NCBI GenBank assembly: GCA_951640165.1
Contig: OX621250.1
Location: forward strand, 4,030,001 to 4,094,000
From: Pseudoips prasinana
Lineage: Eukaryota; Arthropoda; Insecta; Lepidoptera; Nolidae
Direction of reading: 5' to 3'
Length of the DNA stretch: 64,000 bases
Within the stretch, counting starts at the first letter, position 1. The number at the start of each line of letters is the position of its first letter. Below are positions 31,453 to 41,734 of the stretch, piece after piece. The position numbers and the translations under genes were made by a program. The notes under the pieces are model-generated. The model did no database searches. It was not told the origin of the DNA and was given only the letters and a program-made list of their open reading frames with translations.

Positions 31453-32980
31453 CAGTTTTATTTAAAAACGCTACTTAAATTTAAGCCGGCCGCTTAACCA
31501 TGGTTTATCAAATTTTTCATTTAAAAACACGATTTAACTTTGATCCGCGGTTAAGCCATTTCAAAATTTAAACCACGTTGGCCCCTGGTTTAAACCTAGC
31601 TCAAATATGGCGGATTTTATTTGCATCAGCTGACGTTTTTTTTGACGTTTGTTTGTGAATGGATTTTTTATTGAAGTTACTAACCGTTTTAATTTTTAAA
31701 TAAATACTGAATTCCAGTTGGAATCTTATCACAAACTTCATAATCCACCGAATAAAATCAATATTCCTTGAAAATGCACTGTTACGATCATAAATATATC
31801 ATTCCATGTCTACCATAGAGCAAAAATCATAAAGTTTTGATACATACTCCGATTTAGTCGATTAATTTTGGTCAAGCTCTATGCCAGTCCCAGAAATGTT
31901 GACAGTGTAAAATAAAATGACGTTACTTAGCTGAGAAACCTTTAAGTGGGGTTTTTAAATAAAGAAATAGTTGAGCGGCGTTTAAGTGGTTGAGCAGGGT
32001 TTAGCTGAGACATGGTTAAGCGGCGGATCACGGAATTATTTTAAATAAGAGTGAAAATATCTGCCGATTGAGGTTCACAGCTGAAAAAAGGCCTCCCCGA
32101 AGATATCTATATCTATTAGAACTGTTTCCGTCATCACACTAATATTATAAAGGCGAAAGTTTGTGAGTGTGTATCTTTGTTACTTCTGCACGTCTAAATA
32201 GCTGGAGCGATTTCAATAAAATTTGGTGTGGAGTTAACTGACACCCTAAATTAACACATAGACTATAATTTATAAAGTTTAACGGGGGCAAAACCGCGGG
32301 GCACGGCTAGTTATTTCATAACAGCCACCCTTGGCAGACGGGTTCACAATCACTTCTTCTTCGGTATATATACATATTCACTCTTATTTAAAATAATTCC
32401 GTGATCCGCCGGTTAACCATGTCTCAGCTAAACCCTGCTCAACCACTTAAACCCCGCTCAAATATTTCTTTATTTAAAAACCCTACTTAAAGGTTTCTCA
32501 ACTAAGTAACGTCATTTTATTTTACACTGTCAACATTTCTGGGACTGGTATAGAGCTTAACCAAAATTAATCGACTAAATCGGATAATGTATCATAACTT
32601 TATGATTTTTGCTCTATGGTAGACATGGAATGATAGATTTATGATCGTAACAGTGCATTTTCAAGGACTATTGATTTTCTTCGGTGGATTTTGAAGTTTG
32701 TGATAGGAATTCAACTGGCATTCAGTATTTATTTCAAAATGAAAACGGTTAGTAACTTCATTAAAACCTCCATTCAGAAACGAAACGTCAAACAAAACGT
32801 CAGCTGATGCAAATAAAATCCGCCATATTTGAGCAAGCTTTAAACCAGGGGCCGACATGGTTTAAATTTTGACATGGCTTAACCGCGGGTCAAAGTTAAA
32901 TCGTGTTTTTAAATGAAAAATTTGATAAACCATGGTTGAGCGGCCGGCTTAAATTTAAGTAGCGTTTTTAAATAAGACTG
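31453..32980. mobile_element. Long inverted repeat, about 603-bp arms around a 321-bp spacer
   Basis: Arm 1 (31453-32055) and arm 2 (32377-32980) are inverted copies of each other over their full length, with modest divergence. Outer ends carry TTATTTAAAAACGC and CGGCCGCTTAACCATGG. Inner ends carry TTATTTAAAATAATTCCG and CCGCCGGTTAACCATG. Each arm's two ends therefore resemble each other inverted, so one arm could itself be a TIR element present twice. Variants of GGTTAAGC and GGTTTAAAC recur near both ends of each arm and could be protein-binding subterminal repeats. Arms have no coding potential. The spacer contains a Helitron (32134-32310). A solo end occurs at 27168. Confidence 0.88.
32134..32310 (+). 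mobile_element. Non-autonomous Helitron, family B, in the inverted-repeat spacer
   Basis: Starts TCACACTAATATTATAAAGG and ends GGGGCACGGCTAG with hairpin sequence GGGGGCAAAACCGC. The short body (177 bp) matches 47592-47778. Confidence 0.87.
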
Positions 32981-33439
32981 ATTATGTACATCGAGTTTGT
33001 GTTATGAAGATAGGTTTTAGCTCAATCAATATACTTCACTTAATCCGCTTGTTACTATAATACCTACTTTATAAGTAAGACCGCTGATTAGCTCAAGGGA
33101 GCTCAAACTCAGGTCTGTGGTGTATAGTTTTTGAGAGACAAAATGAATCCAATATTAAGACAGTTCGTTGCTCACTATTGGGTACTAGTAGCCAGTTGTT
33201 AAGCATTATAGCATATCCATAAACAATTATATTGTATTGTATATATCACATTCTACATTTGAAAAAAACTTACTGGCCTGTGAGAGCACTCAATAGAGAC
33301 TCTATTTTTTTTAAACCAAACAACTAGGTTGTGCGATAGATACCGAGACTTCCTAATTATCTTATTCTATAAGCAAACACAATTATATTTTTTATTTTCA
33401 GTATCTATTTTTTAATCATAGAAAAAGTCTGCGGTCATC
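32981..33439. other. No recognised feature
   Basis: AT-rich; no shared repeat or exon seen. Confidence 0.35.
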
Positions 33440-33640
33440 GTATAACCGTCTTCTACCATGCCCATCAAGTCGCACTGGTTTTTTCACTCTTCATTCTTCG
33501 TTTAATCTATCTTTCCCTGGAATGCACTGCCTCCTAACTTACTCTAATTCTAGTGCCTACCATATTACCTTCACTTCACCCAAAGGACGACTGGTAGATT
33601 CTCTACCAGCATAATGCCTTCGGCATTAAGTCGGTCTATT
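33440..33640 (+). pseudogene. LINE C-terminus and 3' UTR
   Basis: HCHGASRTGFF... in one frame and FPWNALPPNL in the next (WNALP signature), then a 3' UTR with CTACCAGCATAATGCCTTCG and GGCATTAAGTCGG. Frames are disrupted. Confidence 0.6.
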
Positions 33641-34135
33641 TTCTTTTTTTTATACAAAATAGTTGGCAAACAAGCATACGGCGCACCTGATGGTAAGTGG
33701 TCACCGTAGCCTGCAACACCAGGGGCATCATTAGCGCATTGCTGACCCTTTAGAAACTTTACAACTCCCTTTTTGAAAGGCCCCATGCTGTAGTCTCTTG
33801 GGAAAACCGTAACATTAGTTCATTTCACAACCTCAAGGTACGTGGGAGGAAGTTTCGCTGAAAGCGAACTGTACGTGATCGACAAGGTCCGAGGACGTGA
33901 GGATGAACTCCCTGTCTGTTGCGAGAGGTGCGATGGTACAAGGTGGCCGTAGGCATCAAATCAAATAATTCCTCTGAACACGTCCTATTGTATAGACGGT
34001 AGAATACACAGAGAGATGCAGTCTCTCCTTAGACTTAAGGGGTCAATGTGTCTATATAGCTTAGGATCGTCGATAATCCTCACAGCGTGTCTTTGGACTG
34101 AGTCCCTGAGCCCAAGCTGGCATAATCTTATGCTA
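33641..34135 (-). pseudogene. LINE C-terminus (minus), tail to tail with the preceding LINE end
   Basis: On the minus strand: FYRLYNRTCSEELFDLMP, then TLYHRTSRN, RVRTVRFQRNFLPRT, and finally GPFKKGVVKFLKGQQ before A-rich sequence. This is the usual LINE ORF2 tail (CVFYRLYHGECSEELF...HRTSR...FSRNFLPRT...WN.LP...FK) with internal stops. Its last about 140 bp form the family L repeat. Confidence 0.72.
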
Positions 34136-34423
34136 AAAGTTATTAATAAAATAAAATAAATTGGCCGTTAAACGAGACGGAAAACTGTATTTCCGTGGTC
34201 ATTAATAACAGCCGTTGACGATGGCCCATCGTTTAATTAACCGCGTTGAGCAATTTATTCCGTTTTAACATTACTGTCACTAGATAATTTAGAACGTTGA
34301 GGCCGAGCATTGCCCATTATCCTGAATCGCCGCAACACTACCTGAATGTTAAACAGATCTATATTTTCTTATCTAAGGCAGGCATGAAAATAAATTTCAT
34401 TTCTAAGGTTCAGTATGTCTGAA
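34136..34423. other. No recognised feature
   Basis: No shared repeat seen. Confidence 0.35.
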
Positions 34424-34680
34424 TCTATATTACATATAATTAAATCTTAGGAAAGTCAAAACTGTAGCTACGTATATATATTTATATATTTTTAATGATA
34501 CTTCGATATCTACAATCGATATCGAAGCCAAAAATATAGTTTTTAAGAATATTTGTCTGTCTGTCTGTATGTATGTCCGGACCAAACTCAAAAAGAACTA
34601 CATGGACTTACTACGTGAAAGAGTAACAAACATCCATACATCCATATTTGCAAACTTTCGCCTTTATAATATTAGTGTGA
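34424..34680. mobile_element. Chimeric Helitron with two 5' ends head to head
   Basis: 34424-34605 reads family A from its TC start (TCTATATTACATATAATTAA) to about mid-body. From about 34607 the sequence is family B in reverse, ending ATATTAGTGTGA at 34680 (complement of TCACACTAATAT). No CTAG end or 3' hairpin is present. Confidence 0.72.
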
Positions 34681-34689
34681 AATGCGATT

Positions 34690-34955
34690 AGGCGCCCTGC
34701 GTAAAATTGCCCATACGATAAGTAAGTAAGTATGTATACCTAACAGCCTAGCCTTGACTTAGCAGTCAGGTTCACTTACCACTAGACCAACCTGTCTAGT
34801 AAACTTTATAAATACTTAAACTTTATAGTAATTCGGCTTATACCTTAAGCCGAGTTACTATAAAGGTTCATCAAAATCCGTTCGATGGTTTTTATGTGAA
34901 AGAGTAACAAAATCCATACAACCATATTCGCAAACTTTTGCGTTTATTAGGATTA
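34690..34955 (-). repeat. Mosaic of SINE and Helitron pieces with a hairpin
   Basis: 34690-34722 is a 5S-SINE tail. 34735-34800 is a family G SINE head (minus). 34866-34952 is a family B-like Helitron part. At 34821-34865 a hairpin has 20-bp arms (one mismatch) and a 5-base loop. Confidence 0.5.
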
Positions 34956-34974
34956 TTTAATTACGGCTGGGTAT

Positions 34975-35215
34975 AAATAAATATTTAAAAAAGGCTTTTA
35001 TTCACTTTAAAAAAGCGCTTGTAAATAGTCAGAACATGTTTGTAGTAATATAGTTGTATACATAATTATTTCTAGTTACATAGATATTTAGGTACACATT
35101 GTATTGATTGTATGAAAATATTATAAATGTATAAATTAATAAGTATAAATTAATAACTGAGCGGCTTGAACAACTCGACTGACACTAGAGTAATCATTGC
35201 CTATACAGTAAATTA
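34975..35215. repeat. Interspersed repeat Q and a 5S-SINE tail
   Basis: 34975-35135 (TTTTATTCAC...AAAAAGCGCTTGTAAATAG, TAGATATTTAGGTACAC) is shared with 61060-61205. 35158-35215 resembles the 5S SINE tail (GCGGCTTGAACAACTC). Confidence 0.6.
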
Positions 35216-35499
35216 ATAAAATAAAGTATTTAAACAAAGATAAAAAAAAACATTCTGTACTAATCTTTCTTGATAAATTAACATTCTAGTATCGCGTTAA
35301 AGTAAATTGGAGCCTTTCAGTCTGACGTTATCAGAAAAATTGGATCCCTGTAACGTAATTGGAAATAGATACGAGATTTGAAATATAAGGTGGCTGATAA
35401 CAATTTGTTGGTTCGTTCCCTATCATAATAAATTTATAATCTTTCCCTTAAATAAAAATATCGTTGAAATAATAATTACATTTATTCATTCTTTTTTAG
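35216..35499. other. No recognised feature
   Basis: AT-rich; nothing identified. Confidence 0.35.
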
Positions 35500-35999
35500 G
35501 TTAGGCTCAGATAACTGAAAAGTGAGACAAAATATTGGTCGGAAAGATTTTTTTTAATTAAAAGAATAGCCTTTTTTTAATGTAAAGCTGGCAAATAAGC
35601 ATACCTATGCTTATTTGCCAGTTATTAATTTAAAAAAAACTTTCAGAACATAATACCTAATAGTAGTAGCTTATGATGCAGTGGAGGGTCGTCAGATCTG
35701 TGATGAAGCCTGGTTCGGAGTACTTGCTGATAAGAGACAGAAGCGACATGAAAGCGGCTCGGCACCAACCACCGCAAACTTCTCTTGTCAGGCCTGCGGC
35801 AGGCTATGTCGCTCTCACATCGGTTTGTTTAGCCACCATAAAAAATGACTCTGAGACAATGCGCCGTAAATCGTCTGTAACAGACGCAAAGGCCATATAT
35901 ATGATGCTTGCGACACGCAAGGCATCACTCACAATTTGCCGGCCCCTTCCCTTCCCCGATGAACTTCCCTACCTAGCCTGCATCATCCATGTAGATGTA
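35500..35999 (+). repeat. Interspersed repeat X, interrupted by a LINE 3' end
   Basis: The outer parts match 36280-36470 (TTAGGCTCAGATAACTG, AAGCTGGCAAATAAGC, ATCACTCACAATTTGCCGGC). An insertion at 35680-35899 splits the copy. Confidence 0.7.
35680..35899 (+). pseudogene. LINE C-terminal fragment with zinc-finger-like end
   Basis: Flanked by the 8-bp duplication TATGATGC (35672-35679 and 35900-35907). The frame reads ICDEAWFGVLADKRQKRHES, then ANFSCQACGRLCRSHIGLFS followed by HHKK and stops. The C-x2-C ... H-x(3-4)-H pattern is a C2H2-like finger common at the C-terminus of this LINE type. Same family as 46288-46571. The missing 5' part probably resembles the LINE at 1-1612. Confidence 0.78.
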
Positions 36000-36254
36000 T
36001 CTATACATATAATAAAATCGTAGGAAAGTATAAGTAAAGTATGTATCTATACATATAAGGAAACCAAAATTGTACATTAAATATTTTTTTTAAAGGATTC
36101 TGGGGGCGTGATCTACAATCGATATCGAAGCCAAAAATATAGTTTTTATAATTTTTGTCTGTTGGTATGTATGTTAGGGCTAAACTCAAAAATACTTTAA
36201 ATATACATAATAGTTTATAAAGTTAAAACGGGTAAAACCGCGGTGCACAGCTAG
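36000..36254 (+). mobile_element. Non-autonomous Helitron, family A, with duplicated 5' end
   Basis: TCTATACATATAA occurs at 36000 and again at about 36049, so the first about 50 bp are partly duplicated in tandem. The 3' end is GCACAGCTAG. An internal deletion shortens the body. Confidence 0.82.
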
Positions 36255-36279
36255 TAATAATAATAGTTAAACATTTAGT

Positions 36280-36475
36280 TAGGTTAGGCACAGATAACCG
36301 ATAAATGGGATAAAAGGTTGGTCTAAAAGTTTTTTTTTTAAAGCTGGCAAAGAAGCATACCTAGTCGTAGTAGCTTGCGATACGCAAAGGATCACTCACA
36401 ATTTGCTGGCCCCTTTCCCTTCCCCGACGAACTTCCCTACCTAGCCTGCACCTTGCATGTAGATGTATAAGTAAT
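36280..36475 (+). repeat. Interspersed repeat X, uninterrupted copy
   Basis: Empty-site version of 35500-35999 (GTAGTAGCTTGCGATACGC where the other copy holds a LINE fragment). Confidence 0.7.
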
Positions 36476-36601
36476 AACTAAAAGATAATAAATAATATCT
36501 ACAAGAGTAATAAATAATATCTACAAGATAAGTGCTCTCTAAACACCTATCGATAATCTTTAAACACCCACAGATGCTTTAATAATATCAAAGTTACGTT
36601 A

Positions 36602-36685
36602 CATAAAGTATATACTTATTTATCTTATGGGCAGTGGTATATATATATACCACTGCCCATAAGATAAATAAGTATATACTTTATG
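36602..36685. repeat. Perfect 84-bp palindrome, 42-bp arms, no loop
   Basis: The arm starts CATAAAGTATATACTTATTT and runs through GGGCAGTGGTATATA to the centre, where it inverts with no mismatch and no spacer. Confidence 0.93.
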
Positions 36686-36811
36686 GGGGGTATACTTTAA
36701 GGGGGGTGAGATACACACCTATTGCACACGGCATAGCAATAAGCTGTCGTCGGCACGAGGACACTGACTAAAACTGTGGCGTCATGTATATACACATTAT
36801 TTTATATAATT

Positions 36812-37035
36812 TTTTTTTTATATCAGTGGGCGGCAAACGGTCACCTGATGGTAAGTGATCACCGCCGCCCAAGGACACTCGTGACACCAGAGGAGTCGCG
36901 AGTGCATTTCCGGGCTTTTAGAGTCAGCAAACAAGTGTTGCTGACCCTTCCCTCCACCCCAATGAGCTCTGGCGACCTTACTCACACTCGGAAACACAAC
37001 ATTAAAATTATTAATGTTATTATTAAGGAATATCT
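36812..37035 (-). repeat. LINE-terminal interspersed repeat, family L
   Basis: Very similar to 26800-27030, including AGAGTCAGCAAACAAGTG and CCCCAATGAGCTCTGGCG, with the poly(A) side at 36810-36820 (T run on the plus strand). Confidence 0.72.
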
Positions 37036-37182
37036 TCTGTAATTTATTTAAAGTAAATTCATGTTTCATTTACTGTACTCTTACTCCTTCTGTTCTGTGT
37101 TGTACTGTGTATCTTCTGTGCCTATGTAATAAACTATTCTTTGGTGACGTGTGTACTTCTTATATCCAAAACTACTCATGTT

Positions 37183-37534
37183 ATGGGCTGCACAGTGTAT
37201 AATAAACTACCAATGAGCATATCAAGTGCCAACGTTAATGTGTTTTAAAACTCGGTTAAAACGGTGGCTTATCGAGAAATCGTGCTATTCCGTTGATGAA
37301 TTTATACATTTCAAATCTGTTATAATATATTGACATGACAATATGTAATTTACGATTTTGACTTCCTGACTATGTTGTGACCTATCTTTTTATGTTTTTG
37401 AACAAATAATTTATTTGACCTATGTTTATTTTATAGTTTTTTTTTTGTTGACATTGTCAAGACATTTAATATTTGTTTATAATCATTTTCATGACATGTA
37501 AGAAATCTTACCAATAAATGACTATTTGACTATT
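37183..37534 (+). pseudogene. LINE C-terminus and 3' UTR, one frameshift
   Basis: VYNKLPMSISSANVNVF, then after a +1 shift KTRLKRWLIEKSCYSVDEFI. This is the same tail type as IYNKIPSRFK...LHKWLIE in the LINE at 21786-25461. The 3' UTR ends AATAAATGACTATTTGACTA. Confidence 0.75.
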
Positions 37535-37535
37535 T

Positions 37536-37730
37536 GGTTACCCTTGTGTCGGAGGTGTCCAACCTGCCCATTAGGCCTCTGTCATGGCTTAGCGGCTCTT
37601 GACTACAACCGGGACCGAAAGCTTAACGTGTCCACCGAAGCATGGAGACGCTCAAAAATTAAACAACTTTGGTAGTCACCCATTTATGGACTGACTGCGA
37701 GCCTAGTTGCTTAACCTCGCATATCAGCTA
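37536..37730 (-). mobile_element. 5S-derived SINE
   Basis: Plus-strand complement of the 5S blocks (GGTAGTCACCCATTTATGGA, TAGTTGCTTAACCTCGC). The tail GGTTACCCTTGTGTCGGAG is at the low-coordinate end. Confidence 0.78.
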
Positions 37731-38154
37731 AAGAACAACGTGTAATATCTGGCATGCATATGTATTACCTGGCATTTATATGTATTAATGTGACTAGCCT
37801 GGTAAGAGGGAGGGACTCTTACCCACTACTGCATCTCGTGTAAGCCAGGATCAAAAGTGGCACACAATGAAATAACAATGAGCTGAGGGTTAGGCATGTC
37901 TCGGAATTTTTTTTTATTTGTCTTAGATCCCGCAATGTAGGTATATGTATTACCTGGCCTTTATAATATAAATTATCTGGCAATGTATTAGTTAGAAATT
38001 ACCCTCCCAGGTAAACTACTCATAGACGATAAGAACGAAATGCACTACCTCACTTAAATATTGCCACTTTTCTAAAATACCCAAGGGTTGCATATTGGGT
38101 TACAGCAGCCAAAATATACAGACGCGGTAGTAATAATAATAATAGCCCGGAAAA
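37731..38154. other. Unassigned, with a repeated ATTACCTGGC motif
   Basis: TGTATTACCTGGC(A/C) occurs at about 37760 and 37947, with related CTGGCATG and CTGGCAATG copies nearby. 38035-38110 shares ATATTGGGTTACA(G/A)CAGCC with 39180-39210. Confidence 0.4.
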
Positions 38155-38395
38155 TGATTTACACACGGCCATCTGATCCCAAACTAAACAGAGCTTGTAC
38201 TATGGAAATCAAATAACCGATATATTACATATACTTCTTTTCCTTAGTAAATATATAATTATATAGATAATTACACCAATGAGAACATACATGTTCATGT
38301 ACATAAATATCTATCCTATGTGGGAGTCAAACAAACGACCTGCGACGTGAAAGAGAAGCATTTACCAACCATTCCCAACGACCCGCTCTTAGTAG
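38155..38395 (-). mobile_element. tRNA-derived SINE, family C
   Basis: The tail CACGGCCATCTGATCCC and AACAGAGCTTGTACTATGG lies at the low end and the tRNA-like head (GTGGGAGTCAAACAAACGAC and downstream) at 38320-38390. The head is the start of the adjacent tandem array. Confidence 0.65.
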
Positions 38396-39180
38396 AAAAG
38401 AGTGGAATGCTCTACCTCACTTAAATATACTAAATATATACACATACACAATAATTTTCAAAGCTACCCAAATGTCCTATGTGGGAGTCAAACAAACGAC
38501 CTGCAACGTGAGAGAGAAGTATTTACCATCCATTGCCAACGGCCCTCTCATAGTAGAAAAGAGTGGAATGTTCTACCTCACTTCTGTACACTATATATAT
38601 ACATACACAATAATTTTCAAAGCTACCCAAAGGTCCTATGTGGGAGTCAAACAAACGACCTGCAACGTGAAAGAGAAGCATTTACCAACCATTGCCAACG
38701 ACCTGCACATAGTAATAATAATGTCCTCCTAGCCGAATTTCGGCCACGGCGGCCAGTCTCAACAGAGATTAGCCATCTGCGTGGAACATATTATAGTGCT
38801 CAGGTGTGTGCACAAACACAGGAGCACTTTCTGTTTCATCACTCTCATGATCCGATGGGACACCTAGCGACACGACCGGAAAGAGGTCAGGCAGAAAACC
38901 GATGGCTTTACGTGCTCTCCGAGGCACGGGGGTATAATACCGCCAACTCCCAGACTTCGGGCTGATGCTGAGAATTTTTTCTTTTTACAGAAAAGTCTCA
39001 AAATCACTTTTGGCCCGATCCGGGATTTGAACCAAGGACCTCGTTATCTGCGGGTAAACACGCTACCGCTAGACCAACGTGGCAGTCAACCGCTCATAGT
39101 AGAAAAGAGCGGAATGTTCTACCTCACTTAAATACACTATATATATACACATACACAATAATTTTCAAAGCTACCCAAGG
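38315..39180. repeat. About 160-bp tandem array seeded from a SINE head, three units
   Basis: Units start at 38315, 38476 and 38635 with CCTATGTGGGAGTCAAACAA. Each contains the family C SINE head plus about 85 bp of flank (TAGTAGAAAAGAGTGGAATG, CACAATAATTTTCAAAGC). The third unit is split by a family A SINE (38718-39087) and finishes at about 39175. The 187-codon open frame across 38402-38965 is a by-product of this array and the SINE. Confidence 0.82.
38718..39087 (-). mobile_element. tRNA-derived SINE, family A, inside the tandem array
   Basis: Plus-strand tail TCCTCCTAGCCGAATTTCGG; head complement CGCTACCGCTAGACCAACG. Flanks carry an imperfect about 13-bp repeat (ACCTGCACATAGTA / ACCGCTCATAGTA) that was part of the array unit. 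Confidence 0.87.
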
Positions 39181-39364
39181 GTACAATATTGGGTTACAAC
39201 AGCCAAAACATACAGGCGCGGTAGTGTTATGCATTGCGTTATCTGCATACCCTGAACTTTCTTGAACCTTCGGGAACGTGACTCTAGTTTCTTTATGCAG
39301 ACGTGCCGTCTCGTCGCTTTGACTATTCAAGGATATGTTTCTTACTATGAATACCTCGTCAATT

Positions 39365-39790
39365 TGGAGATAGAGTTATTATTTTTTATTACAAGGTAAA
39401 TGCATCCCTGTGTCACGGAGTGCTTTACAGATATATAAATGATGGATACAAAGTTCATATAGACTCAGAACAACTATTTATGTGTCACACAAATAGTTAT
39501 CCCGTGCGGAAATGAACCTGGTATACTAAGAGGCAAAGCGATTGTTTTAACTGCAGAGTTCTGCAGGTTCAGGGTTCAAAATCCGGGTTAGGCCAAACAC
39601 AAAAATCGCCATAATGATATAGGGATTACTCTGGCAAACAAACCTTTCCTTAGTTTGGTAGTTGGCAGTGTTATACGCCTCGGAGACATTAGTGGACGTT
39701 TCGCCCTCATGTTTTATGTTTGATATCCGCACAGCTCACCCACGATACAGGAATTTACTTCCCTAGTGCAGGAGTTGCCTTAAAAAAAAT
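39365..39790 (-). mobile_element. tRNA-derived SINE (family B) with a second SINE fragment in its head
   Basis: 39370-39545 is a family B body (ACTCAGAACAACTATTTATG, CACAAATAGTTATCCCGTGC). At about 39545 it switches to a family A-like piece (GGGTTCAAAATCCGGG ... TTAGTTTGGTAGTTGGCAG). It ends with a B-like tail at 39745-39785. The junctions are not clean. Confidence 0.5.
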
Positions 39791-39814
39791 TTTTTGGTTA
39801 TATTATATTCGGCT

Positions 39815-40022
39815 TTGCCTCATTGGATTATGTGGGAGTGAAGGAATATAGCCGTGTGGACTCCGGCCCAGTAAGAACTACTCGGCCACCCCATACACAC
39901 GGGATGTCGTGAAAGGCGACTTATGGATACAGCAGGTAGTCATGCAGCAGCGCCACCTGTGTATTAGCAACCACCTACTGCAGTCGCCAAACACGGTGAC
40001 TACGACAAGCCCATCCATATGG
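39815..40022. repeat. Interspersed repeat R
   Basis: CGGCCACCCCATACACACGG, AAAGGCGACTTATGG and GCAGCGCCACCTGTGTATTA. Parts recur at 56695-56830 and, as the other half, at 59072-59215. Confidence 0.55.
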
Positions 40023-40360
40023 CAACGTTGTAATTAAAATACTTTGTTTTAAAACTTTGCCTTAATTAAAAACCAAATAAATAATTCTGATTATAATATT
40101 TATTTATTTATTTAATCTACTTAACATTATAATGACAGGTTTTGTACCCAATGCGATAATGCGAACAATATTATATAATGCATAGAGCCCGAAATGTAGT
40201 GTTTTTCGAAAACCAGACGCATCACACTAAGAATCCTGTTGAATTAAGGGAATCTGGAATTATTCACATGGAAAACAATGATGCTAGTCAATGTTTCATT
40301 TTATGCACCACTTTTTCTATTTATAATGTAATATATAGGGATATATAGGGACAATATACA
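40023..40360. other. No recognised feature
   Basis: AT-rich; nothing identified. Confidence 0.35.
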
Positions 40361-40596
40361 GGGACAATGTCACACAGATCATCCTAGCCCCAAACTAAGC
40401 TAAGCTTGTACTATGGGTACCAGGCGACGATATACATATTTATATAGATAGATAAATACTTAAATACATAGAAAACATCCATGACTCAGAAACAAATATT
40501 CGTGCTCATCACACAGATATTTGCACTTACCGGGATTCGAACCCAGGACCACTAGCTTCGTAGGCAGGAGCACTACCAACTAGGCTACGGTGACCG
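40361..40596 (-). mobile_element. tRNA-derived SINE, family D
   Basis: Near-identical to 14409-14645. The head complement GCACTACCAACTAGGCTACG ends at 40591. Confidence 0.88.
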
Positions 40597-40786
40597 GATT
40601 CTGATTCTGTTTCTGGGGGTGACCTATGTCCTGCAACGAACGATATAAGGCTGATGATGATATAATTATGAAGGAATATATAGCCCATGTCCATAGTCCT
40701 ACAATGTCCACTCCGGCACTGTAATATATTGTGTGTAGCAGGCTAGTCTTTGTTGTAATTCGATTCCGTAGCCAGAATATATGATA

Positions 40787-41244
40787 CTAGCGCGCCTTTT
40801 ATTCAATATTTTTCACCCTTGGGGGTGAGATTTCCAAAAATCCTGAAACACGTGATTTTTTATTTTTAACTGGAAGGTCAAATACCAATTTTCATGCCCT
40901 TAACTTCAAAAATGTCGCATTTTTCGTATAAACTTACATCCCCTATTTTTCGCCCTTGGGGGTGAGATTACGAAAAATCATGAAACACATGATTTTGTTT
41001 TTTAACTGGAAGGCCAAATACCAATTTTCATGCCCTTGACTTCAAAAACGGCCAAGTTTCATACTAACTTTGCACCCCCGTTTTACCCCCTTAGGGGTTG
41101 AATTTCAAAAAATCCTTCCTTATTCCTTGTCTACATTATAAAGAAAACATTTGTGCAAAATTTCAGCTCTCTATGTCCAAGGGTTTGGGCTGGGCGTTGA
41201 TGAGTCAGTCAGTCAGTCAGGACTTCTCTTTTTATTTATATAGA
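40787..41244 (-). mobile_element. Possible Helitron-like element with internal tandem units
   Basis: On the minus strand it starts TCTATATAAATAAAAAGAG and ends GGCGCGCTAG followed by T. Inside are two to three about 125-bp units with CCCTTGGGGGTGAGATT, TGAAACACGTGATTTT and AACTGGAAGGTCAAATACC. The end-proximal hairpin is weak, so the Helitron call rests on termini only. (TCAG)n lies at 41206-41221. Confidence 0.5.
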
Positions 41245-41562
41245 TGACATTTTTTACCTTCATTCGTTCATTTCATTCTTCGGTAGATCTAGTAGCAAAT
41301 GTTTACTAATTTCTTATATCTTTCTCCATAAATCGTACTACGATAGGCACTTGTTATTATTCTGGACGTGTGTGTTATTCGTTTATTATTCGGAATTCAA
41401 ATACACGAGTTTGACCGCGACCTCGTGGAGGGTTCGAATATATTATATTTTTATTCCTGGCCACTTTTTATATTGTAGTGGCCAGTGTTCTATGAAACTA
41501 ATGGGTTTTGGGTGGTTTATTTTATAATTTCACTTTCAATTGAAACTTATAACTATAGTGTA
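41245..41562. other. No recognised feature
   Basis: AT-rich; nothing identified. Confidence 0.35.
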
Positions 41563-41731
41563 TCACACTAATATTATAAATGGGAAATTTTGTGAGTGTA
41601 TGAGTGTGTATGTTTGTTACTTCTTCACATCTAAACGGCTGGAACGATTTTAATAAATTTTTGTATGGAGTTAGCCAACAGTTTGAATTAACACATAGGC
41701 TATAATTAATAAATGTTAACACAGAACAGCT
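41563..41731 (+). mobile_element. Helitron family B, 3' end eroded
   Basis: Starts TCACACTAATATTATAAATG and runs through CACATCTAAACGGCTGGAAC to AACACATAGGCTATAATT. The hairpin and CTAG are degraded. Confidence 0.75.
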
Positions 41732-41734
41732 TTT

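Noticed and set aside
38402..38965. A 187-codon plus frame
   Set aside because: It reads through a SINE-derived tandem array into the back of another SINE, so it is not a gene.
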